Positions 7,801 through 14,793 of a stretch of DNA of 14,793 bases are shown here, piece by piece. The stretch is from NCBI GenBank assembly GCA_943704525.1, contig CALSCQ010003371.1, positions 1 to 14,793 of the forward strand. Reading direction: 5' to 3'. The notes under the pieces were generated by a model, which had not been told where the DNA came from, did not search any database, and was given only the letters and a program-made list of their open reading frames with translations. Made by a program: the position numbers and the translations under genes. Positions within the stretch are counted from its first letter, which is position 1. Each line of letters opens with the position of its first letter. The DNA is from Pigoraptor vietnamica. Its lineage: Eukaryota > Opisthokonta > Filasterea.

Positions 7801-10005
7801 CTCGGACGCGTAGTGCAGCGCCGTGCGCATGCTCGAGTCCTTATCATCCACGGTCGCCATCTTGCGATCGATCAGGAATGTGAGGCAGTCGAGGTGGTTC
7901 ACTTTGGCCAGCTCGCACGGCACGACGTCCTTGGGGCGCGCGTTGCGACAGTCCGCGCAGAGGCCGCCCCGCGCAATGGGCTTCGCTTGCGCAGTCGTCG
8001 ACGCTTCGGGCGAGACAGCCGACGAGTTCGAAGCGCTCGCCGCTGCCGGTTGTAGTTGTGGCGACTCCGGTGCCCGTGCTGTTAGAGGGGGAAGAGAGTG
8101 AGCGGATGAAGATGGGAGCGCGGTGACGATCGCGGAAATGAAAGCAACTCAAAACGACAGTAACTTGCGCGAAGATCACAAATGCACATCGTCTCCCTTG
8201 CAAGACCCACTCGGAGCTGCGCTGAGGACGGCCACGCTCGTCGGTCGCTCTCGCGTGACAGCCATACGCGGCTCCGTGTGCGAGCGCTCCAGGACGGGCG
8301 AGTCGTCGGGCGTCTTCGATCCCTGCAGCTTGCGGCGTAGCCACGCGACGAGCTTCTCGGTGTCCGCCACCTCCTGCGACGCGTGCGACAAGGGCAATGC
8401 ACGGGCGTAAGCGGACCTCCCATTTGAAACGTGAAACGAAGACGGCAAGCGCAGAAAATAGGCTTTGAAGACCGCACCTCAAAACACGAAGCGCACGCAC
8501 CTTTTCCAATTGCTCCGGCGGCTCATACATCGAATCGAGGCGGGCCTTTAGCGTCTCCAGCTTGGCCGTCTCGGCGTCGAGCGCCTACGCGCGCAACGGA
8601 GCAGAACACACACGTTAACACGGAGGGGAGAGGCCGCGCTGTTCTTACGCACAACACAAGCGGGAGGGTCACGACTCGTGCAACAGCAGGCGCCGAAGGA
8701 CATAACATATGCAGTCCAAGGAAAAGTCTGCACAACCGGCACACAGCGCAGAGTTCGCCCACCGATTGGATGGCCGCATCGCCACGCATCGAATTGCCGC
8801 CCGCGCGAATCGTCTCGGGACTTCGCACGCTCTGGTCCGATATTGCCACGCTCGACTGCGCACATCGAATGGCCCATTAACATGACACAAAGTAACACGT
8901 GTGTGGCGAAGTCTGCGTTTTGCATGCTGGTACTACATGGCGAATGAATATATCTGCACGCATCAGGGGCGCGCAACACACAACAGAGCGTCAAGGCTGC
9001 TTACCGACGAACGCGGCATCGCGGCTGGGTGTCGCGGGGACTTCATCTCCGGGCCAGTGCTTAAGCGCGGCCTCTCTGTCCGGATGCCCGGGGAATTCGG
9101 TACGGATAGCGGGTGTGATACGCGGCGCACAACCGGCTCCTTTTCTGCGCCCGCCGCGTCGTCGTCGTCGTCGCTAGAATCCAAGTCCTCCTGCGGGACG
9201 AATGTAACAGGCGGCGGCGCGGGAAACTGGGACGGGTCGACCTGGGCTGTCTCTGCACCCCACGTGCGACGGAAACCGCGTGTTAAGTGGCAACCACCAC
9301 GCGAGTGTAGCAACAGACAGAGACAGTGACACGAGTACTAACGGCCATTGGATAGAACGGACGATGGAATGCGCACAGAAACGCGAGCGACTCCTGGAAT
9401 TCAAACTACTAGCAACATTAAAGGAAGTAGAAACTGCACGCACCTACAGCCGCAGCCGTGACCGCTGCCACGACATTTTGCTCTCGCTCGGCATCCTCGC
9501 GCCGTTTCCGCAGCTTCGCGAGTGTTTTGCGCGCCTCCACCAGTTCCTGCGCCCGGCCCATTCTTCAGCATCGCGCGAAGACTTATACTACGCCCGCACG
9601 CGCATACGCTTGCGCGCGTGTAGCTGTGCAAGTTGCACGCATGGGCTGGGGAACCCGACGACAGACACAAAAACACGGCGCTTCCGAAAACCAACCGCTT
9701 CCAACACTTCTGGCGGTTCGTACATCGAGTCGTAGCGAGCAGTGAGTGCGGCCACGTGAGCCTCCATTTCCACCACCGCCTGCGACAAACCGAACGAGAA
9801 CGAGTCAGGCAATTGTGACCACGTGCCGCTGAATCTGCAATTTTCCCGTGTGCGCTGCAGTGCCGCTGAAGCGGGCAATCAAGCGCGTGTACGGAACTGC
9901 TTGCTAGTCCTCGTCCACTGCATTCGGACATACCTGATCTAGTAGCCCGTGAAGCAGCACGCTGCGGGACGGAGTCCGCGCAAGAGCCTCCTGGAACGAC
10001 AAAAC

Positions 10006-10079
<74 letters not shown>

Positions 10080-10403
10080 TACACGCACACGCAGGTCAGC
10101 GCGTTCAAATACAGCCCGCCACCACAATACATCTCTCGACGTAGCACCCACGTTCAACGAGGCCTTCCCCAGCGTTTCGCTATCCCGCAACACATCGTCC
10201 GGCGCGTCCGGCCCAAGCCACGGGGGCGCGCTCGTCTTTCTGTGCGACTCCGCATCTCCATTCGAGTCACCGAAACCGGCAGGAGAGCTGAAAATCCGCG
10301 AGAGCGTCGAAAAGCCGCGCTTGACCTTCTTTGGGCTTGTTGGCGGCGGGTCTTTCGACGTCGATGTCAATTTCTGAGGGTGGGAATCGGCCGTAATTAG
10401 CAT
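4817..10403 (-). CDS. Ankyrin-SAM cytoplasmic tyrosine kinase, 15 exons
   Basis: Exons (minus): 10403-10089, 9990-9934, 9779-9696, 9546-9444, 9252-9005, 8855-8763, 8584-8501, 8373-8211, 8078-7442, 7256-6530, 6370-5820, 5693-5532, 5342-5288, 5181-4942, 4861-4817; all phases agree, giving about 1187 residues. In order: a Ser/Pro-rich start, two coiled-coil modules separated by a linker with five Asp and PAPPP, ankyrin repeats (about 390-780), SAM (about 788-860) and kinase (about 890-1170). Kinase residues: GHGEFG 895-900, Lys919, Glu936, HRDLAARN 1020-1027, DFG 1051-1053, activation-loop DYYKK, PVKWMALES, SDVWSYG and Arg1154. All catalytic residues are present, so it should phosphorylate tyrosine. 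No signal peptide or membrane segment is seen. The start is the in-frame ATG at 10403; an acceptor-like CCCTCAG at 10374 and an upstream open stretch ending at 10598 (TCACAG/GTGAGT) make a further 5' exon possible. The 93-nt exon at 8855-8763 is the least certain. Confidence 0.9.
6371..6529 (-). other. Stop-free 159-nt intron inside the SAM domain
   Basis: The donor GTGCGT follows GACAAGGAGCTAAAG and the acceptor TTTTCGCAG precedes GAGGATTTG, both phase 0. Removing it joins the two halves of a SAM domain (ALGDKELK to EDLGLELGTRRAIL). The intron is exactly 53 codons and stays open, so retention would add 53 residues, several of them Cys, without a frameshift. Confidence 0.85.
8501..8584 (-). 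repeat. Duplicated 28-residue exon, copy 2 (ARLDSMYEPPEQLEK)
   Basis: A phase 0-0 exon of 84 nt in the kinase gene encodes a coiled-coil-like stretch ending in LDSMYEPPEQLEK. It is identical to the exon at 9696-9779 at 15 of 28 residues, with no gaps. The following exon (8373-8211) begins EVADTEKLVAWLRRK. Confidence 0.85.
9696..9779 (-). repeat. Duplicated 28-residue exon, copy 1 (ARYDSMYEPPEVLEA)
   Basis: A phase 0-0 exon of 84 nt encodes a helical stretch ending in YDSMYEPPEVLEA. It matches the exon at 8501-8584 in length, phase and 15 of 28 residues. The exon after it (9546-9444) begins ELVEARKTLAKLRKR, weakly similar to the exon after copy 2, so a two-exon block was probably duplicated. 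Confidence 0.85.
10010..10077. repeat. (CA)n microsatellite filling the first kinase intron
   Basis: A pure CA run on the + strand, so (GU)n in the kinase pre-mRNA. The intron (10088-9991, 98 nt) consists of this tract plus about 10 nt of donor side and 19 nt of acceptor side. Confidence 0.95.
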
Positions 10404-11180
10404 GCATCCTCTCACACTCCACTCCCAAGCACTAGCACGTATGTTCCCGCACCCACTATATCCCTTCCCCCCTCCCTAAGTACTCATAATGACGCACTGG
10501 TACACATTGTGTGCTCAGCCTTCCAGCCGGGCGAGGCACCCCGCACACACCAGGCGCCCCATCAAGCACGCAGGCAAACCGTGCCACTCGAACTCACCTG
10601 TGACTGTGATAAGCTCGGCGCCGGCTCACCCTTCCTGCTGAGGAAGGAGGAGAGGCGACTCCGCCCCTGCACCGCACATCGGTGAGCTCGAAATGCAACG
10701 GGGGATCAAGCGAGCTCCGAAAGCGAGCGGATAAACGCACGCACGCACGAATGCACATGTGCACACTCACACCCCGCACAGGCGCGCCAAGGGCAACCGC
10801 ACAAACTCATAAATTGCACACAGGCGTCTGCAAACCCTCTACTCCTTCTACCGATGAACGTACCCCTCCGTCCCCCATATTGGCTGCGACCGCTCAGGGC
10901 CGTTCACAACGCAGGCCCTAGTCCATCCTCGCTCAGGTTGCGCGAATTCCACTATTCACACACAGCAGGAGTCGCACTGTCACAGCAACGAACTAAAGCG
11001 TTGTCACGAGCGCCCTCGCGCCAAGTCGCGCCCGCACGGGCAAACTATGTTCCGGCGTATTAATCTCCCACGATTAGCAAAGATGATCGGGAATAGAGAG
11101 TCGCGGACAACCACCGCGGAAGTCAGCAGACGAGCGCAAGACGGGTCTTAGCGGAAGTAGGGCGTGCTTTGCTGCGCGAT

Positions 11181-11231
11181 GGGCTCTTCAGTTGGCGAAA
11201 ATAGTCTCCCAAACACTGAACTGAAGGGCTC
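11181..11231. repeat. Inverted repeat with 13-nt arms
   Basis: The left arm GGGCTCTTCAGTT (11181-11193) pairs with the right arm AACTGAAGGGCTC (11219-11231) at 11 of 13 positions, with a 25-nt spacer. It lies between the divergent kinase and ROMO1-like genes. Function unknown. Confidence 0.6.
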
Positions 11232-11403
11232 ATCATGTCGAGGATTTGTTCACATGCAGTACCCCTACTTAAGTGCTGCATATTTCTAATAACTAAAATG
11301 ATGTTCTGTCATACTTTCGTTACGTACAAATTGTTGTAATACTTAATTGTTGATTTCAAGGTGGTTACTTATTGAACAGATGTCAGCACGTGTCTCGCAC
11401 CGT

Positions 11404-11404
<1 letters not shown>

Positions 11405-11478
<74 letters not shown>

Positions 11479-11488
11479 ACACACACAA
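11405..11488. repeat. (CA)n microsatellite upstream of the ROMO1-like gene
   Basis: About 80 nt of CA dinucleotides with one CATA interruption near 11473, ending about 110 nt before the start codon at 11602. It lies in the promoter or 5' UTR. Confidence 0.95.
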
Positions 11489-11601
11489 CCCTACTCTCAC
11501 ACACAACCATAACGCACACCACATAATCGCAACTCTCTATCTACCCGAAGCCTCGCCTTCGTATTCCGTACTTCAGTGCTACTCGACTCGACGTCACCAC
11601 C

Positions 11602-11958
11602 ATGCCTGTCCCCGCGTACCAGTCGCAAGGGCCGTCGTGCATCGACCGTGTCAAAATGGGCGCCATGATTGGGGGCACCGTCGGCCTCTGCGTCGGCGCT
11701 CTCTTCGGTGGTTTCGCGGCGCTTAGGTGCGTAGCTCTTGTCCAGCAACTTGCTGCATCTCGGTCACAATTGCGGTGCGCAAATGGGTCAGCCAAAAGGC
11801 GGTCTCAGGTTTCGTCGTAGGCTGATGTTCATCAACCAACAATTTGCAGGTACGGTCTCCGAGGACGTGAGCTCGTGAATACGGTCGGCAAGACAATGCT
11901 GCAGAGTGGCGCGTCGTTTGGATTCTTCATGGGGATTGGCTCGGGCATCCGGTGTTAG
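11602..11958 (+). CDS. ROMO1: ROMO1 / Mgr2 homologue, mitochondrial inner-membrane protein
   Basis: There are two exons, 11602-11726 and 11850-11958. The intron (GTGCGT...TTTGCAG, 123 nt) is phase 2 and splits an Arg codon. The protein has 77 residues against 79 in human ROMO1. It shares the family pattern throughout: [44 protein letters not shown] and the terminal IRC. Two glycine-rich membrane helices (about 20-42 and 58-75) flank the conserved GRE loop. In yeast, Mgr2 is a subunit of the TIM23 import channel and controls lateral release of proteins; in animals ROMO1 also affects mitochondrial morphology and reactive oxygen. The start has a favourable context (CACCACCATG). Confidence 0.96.
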
Positions 11959-12639
11959 GCGCACGTGCGACAGCTCCTAACATGGGACGCACAACGACTG
12001 GCACGTCCTCGTCAGAGAGCGGCAAATTCGGTTGCTGCCGCTACTCCGCTGTGCTCTTCGCTCACGTCTCTTTCCCTCTCGCTCCCAATGGAGAGACACG
12101 TATGTGACCGTCTGACTTACCCAATTGCGCTCGCTCGCTTTCACTTTGCGCTGCCCGCCACTCGCGTATAATGTCGTCATGGCCCCTTGCGTCTGCGTGC
12201 GCGTTCGAATCGTGCGTCTGTGTTTTGAGACGTTGCATGTCTTCGTTTGTGGAAATGTTCTCGAAAAATGCACTTTCCGTCATTTCCATTTCCGTCATTT
12301 CCATAGTGTCGGTGCTTGCGCCGTCTCGCCTTCGTTTGTTAGCCAGTTCCTTATGTCGCACTCAAAGATGCGCTCTTCTCAATCGCGCACTGTCAACGCA
12401 AGCTCACCCGCGCTCACAACATCCACCAACTCACACACCACACGCGCGCACGCATATCTGTACGCACGCTTACTTTCACACCTGCTCATACACACACATG
12501 CACACTTACACACTCAGACATTCCACACATCTTGCTTCACCACGTATCGCTGGTCCACTGTATTTAACAACATAGCAATGGGAGACAACGACGCGACACG
12601 GCAGAAAGCAGGCGATGGGGTCGTGGAACGCGAGTGGGC
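11959..12639. other. Intergenic region between convergent genes
   Basis: Lies between the ROMO1-like stop and the exchanger stop. It contains a perfect 15-nt tandem duplication (12274-12303), a minus-strand open frame of 80 codons from ATG 12304 to 12062 with protein-like composition, and a CA-rich stretch (about 12425-12515). No splice signals or family likeness support a gene. Confidence 0.5.
12274..12303. repeat. Perfect 15-nt tandem duplication
   Basis: TTTCCGTCATTTCCA occurs twice head to tail. On the minus strand it encodes the repeated MEMTE at the start of the open frame 12304-12062. Confidence 0.95.
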
Positions 12640-14793
12640 TCAATTCCATCCGACAGCGGAGCTCTCGAGGAGCGCGACAAGGCCAATCGACCCAAAGTAA
12701 ATGGCCGCGATGGGGAAGCCGTACCACACCTGCACGGGACAGGGGCGCAGCAAAAGCACGTGAGTTGGCGTTGGAGAATGTGGCTATGAGAACTCTGCAG
12801 TGTGGATAAGGTCGGGCATCCAGAGGAGCAAATAATTGGAGTTGGAGGGTTGGAGAGAGTGTGCGGCTATTAGGACTCCCGAAAGCACCGTAACATGCTT
12901 GCGCCGCCGACAGACCTTGTACGTCGACCTCGAGATCGCAAGGGCGCCAACGATGAATTGCGCGAGCACAATGACGGTCGTTTCCGCGGCGTAGTTCCAG
13001 TACAGCTTCCGAAAGTACACCAGAGCCGCAAAAATGCCGAGACAGAACGTGTTGTTCTGTATGCATGGGAGGGCCGCGAAGCAAGTCAACAAAACGGACG
13101 CATGTGTGGAGACTCGTGTGTGCCGGTCTGTCTTCAGGTCACTCGCATGAGAGTATGCGTGCGTGTAAATGCGAGCGAGCGTCTCTGTCTATGTGTCCAC
13201 GTGTGTACTTTCAATCACACGCGCACGCCACCCCACCATAGTGGCTGCGCCGTAGAGCTGGCCGTACGTCATCGAAATGTTCGTCCTGCGCCTCTTTGCC
13301 GCAAAGATGAGCGACGAGATAATCTCGCTAGCGTTGGAGCACACCGGCGTGATCAGGAAGGACATGTAGAAGGGCGGTATCGGAATGTACCTGCGCGGCA
13401 CGCCGTTTCAGCATACGCCACCGTGGGGAGTCCGTCAGTGTGCATGCGCGCCCGTGCGTTGTCGCAACTCTCAAAAGCGAAAGCAATCGACACAGTCTCA
13501 ACAAAACGTGCGCAGAAACAATGCGACAAGCCAGACGAGCGCACTGGCGCAGAACACCCACGACTTGTTGCGCTTGTCCGTGAGCGCCGACAGCACGTCG
13601 CACATCGGATCGGAGAACACGGTCACAAGGCCAACCCCGACAATCAAGTACGTCGCAGACCGCAGCCCTATCTTCCAACGGGGCTCGTGCTCGCCCTCTT
13701 CGGCCGAAATGGCCTCGGTGCTCGCTTCCCCGAGAGCCTCCTCGTCAACGGCGGGGTCGTCGTGCACATCCAGGAGGGGGCGTTCCTCGTCCTCGCGCAC
13801 AGTAACGGCGTGAATGTCCTCCGCAGAATCGCCCTGAGCGTGCCCTCCGCCCTGCTGACGTTCGCGTTCTTCACGCCGCATGCGCGCGGCATAGCGCCAC
13901 GTGTTGCCATAGTGGCGTGCAACAGTGGACGAAGAGCGCGCCCGACGCCCGGTGCCTGCGGCGCTGCCGGCTGTGGGCGCCGTCTGACAAACGAATTTAC
14001 ATGAGACGGTGTGCGACACACGCTAGGAAACATTCGCAACACGAAGGAACCGAGGTTACTCACAGCATCAATTCCAGAGATGCGAGCGGTCTCGCGCTGC
14101 AGAGAAAAATTGGGGAGGGTTCAGTGTCATGTCGTGAGCTCATAACACTGGATTAGTGGACTGTGAGTTTGGTGGGGTCGTGGATCGTCGCACCCACCGC
14201 CTTCTTCTTTTCCTTCATGAGAAACTGCACGTACAGCGCGGCAGACACGGCGTGCATGCGCGCCTGCCGGCTGTGCTCTTTGCGTTTCTCCGTCGCTATC
14301 TCCGGGGCGGGGCCACCGCGAATCTGCCAGGGTACAGGGATAGGCGCAGCCAAGAGTCAGCGGAAGCCCATCGGCAGCTGCATCGTGCGAAGATACAACT
14401 GGAGGTACATGAGGAGAGACAGACAAAAGTTTGACGAATGGGAGGGTCTGCCTAGGGGAAAACAGAAGAGTCGTGCGATATAACTGAAGGAAGAGTCACC
14501 CTCACTGCAGCTGCACCGGCGCACCTGATAGTAGATGAAGACGCACAGCCCAACAATCGAGAGGACCATCGTGGCAAGCGCTGCCTGTCGGACATACGTC
14601 GGCTCAAGCTCGCCGGGCTTCGTCGCGCCATAGTGCCAGTCGGCGCCCTGCGATAGACAACGAATGTGTGGACACGCGTGCGAGTGTTACTATACGAATC
14701 ACCCCTTCGTCCTCGCTTTCGGCCAAAAACAGCATCTCGCAATTCGCAACATGGAAATGACCCTTGGGCCATATTCCCCACCCCACCCCCCCC
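12640..14793 (-). CDS. Na+/Ca2+ exchanger of the CaCA superfamily, NCL-like (C-terminal part)
   Basis: Exons (minus): 14793-14703 (partial), 14647-14525, 14323-14198, 14096-14064, 13983-13562, 13390-13237, 13056-12916, 12729-12640. All phases agree, giving about 392 residues to a TGA at 12642-12640. A charged loop precedes a membrane helix (TMVLSIVGLCVFIYY), followed by a long hydrophilic loop with an acidic stretch. Then comes the second exchanger repeat: GLVTVFSDPMCDVL, IPPFYMSFLITPVCSNASE (ion-binding alpha-2 repeat), MNNTFCLGIFAALVYFRK and further helices, ending in GWN. SNASE, MNNTFCLGIF and the C-terminal pattern are those I associate with plant NCL-type exchangers. Such proteins move Ca2+ against Na+ or H+ across plasma or vacuolar membranes. 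The first alpha repeat and any EF hands lie outside the window. The 11-codon exon 14096-14064 has a GTGAGT donor. The join from YYQ (14525) to IRGGP (14323) is the least certain. Confidence 0.9.

Larger units (their letters stand above)
10404..11601. other. Divergent intergenic region between kinase and ROMO1-like gene
   Basis: It should hold both promoters. It contains an inverted repeat (11181-11231), a locally AT-rich segment (about 11265-11395) and a (CA)n tract (11405-11488). A minus-strand open stretch ending at 10598 at a strong donor could be a 5' exon of the kinase gene, starting after CAG at 10667 or 10635, but no in-frame ATG leads into it. No other gene is supported. Confidence 0.6.

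Noticed and set aside
8666-8744. Candidate kinase exon between GTTGTGCAG and a strong GTAAGA donor
   Set aside because: It is 79 nt long, which breaks the phase between the neighbouring phase-0 exons, and contains stops in most frames.
10629-10679. ATG at 10679 (MCGAGAES...) as kinase start
   Set aside because: Its frame ends at a TGA overlapping the GTGAGC donor-like site, and splicing there does not join the kinase frame at 10373.
10666-10779. Minus-strand frame of 61 codons ahead of the kinase
   Set aside because: Its reading frame differs from the one that would join the kinase, and its first part is made of GTGC repeats.
12196-12212. GTTCGAATCG resembling a tRNA B box
   Set aside because: No A box, acceptor stem or anticodon arm can be drawn around it.
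12895-14004. 369-codon plus-strand frame opposite the exchanger
   Set aside because: It runs antisense through exons and introns of a conserved exchanger and shows no domain likeness of its own.
14357-14406. Possible extra exchanger exon LYLRTMQLPMGFR after a CTCCAG acceptor
   Set aside because: Joined in phase it meets a TGA after 13 residues, before the conserved exchanger repeat. Using the TGGCAG acceptor at 14324 keeps the frame to the end of the protein.

Overview
This is nuclear DNA of a GC-rich, intron-bearing unicellular eukaryote. Five genes can be assembled, with 24 short GT-AG introns (55 to 201 nt). Dinucleotide microsatellites ((GT)n/(CA)n and (CT)n) are very abundant. A cytoplasmic tyrosine kinase with a full HRDLAARN loop and an FGFR-like activation loop, fused to ankyrin repeats and a SAM domain, points to a unicellular relative of animals (choanoflagellate, filasterean or a neighbouring lineage such as apusomonads). 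That placement is an inference from gene content; there is no marker gene for a firm assignment.

Layout, left to right. 1-395: a (GT)n tract, then a possible last exon of an upstream + strand gene (weak). 953-2858 (+): a two-exon gene for a membrane-anchored protein of unknown function with a GNAT-like segment, then a poly-alanine run and a tail carrying seven R-[R/K]-x-S phosphosite-like motifs. 3483-4225 (-): a two-exon small heat-shock protein (Hsp20) with a glutamine-rich tail, convergent with the first gene. 4817-10403 (-): a 15-exon gene for a protein of about 1187 residues, with N-terminal coiled-coil/linker modules, ankyrin repeats, a SAM domain, a tyrosine kinase domain and a short tail containing tyrosine. 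11602-11958 (+): a two-exon ROMO1/Mgr2 homologue (mitochondrial inner membrane), divergent from the kinase. 12640-14793 (-): the last eight exons of a sodium/calcium exchanger of the CaCA superfamily, closest in appearance to plant NCL. Its first half lies beyond the window.

The genes do not form one pathway; this is an ordinary eukaryotic neighbourhood with alternating strands. The most notable content is inside the kinase gene. A 28-residue, phase 0-0 exon is present twice (8501-8584 and 9696-9779), and both copies keep the tyrosine motif DSMYEPPE. This suggests a duplicated docking or autophosphorylation module in a kinase of unusual architecture. One intron in the SAM domain is a multiple of three and has no stop codon. 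The second point of interest is the GNAT-like membrane protein with its RRxS-rich tail, a family I cannot name.

All exon joins were deduced by hand from splice signals, reading phase and family conservation. Every join given keeps the frame, but no transcript data were available.
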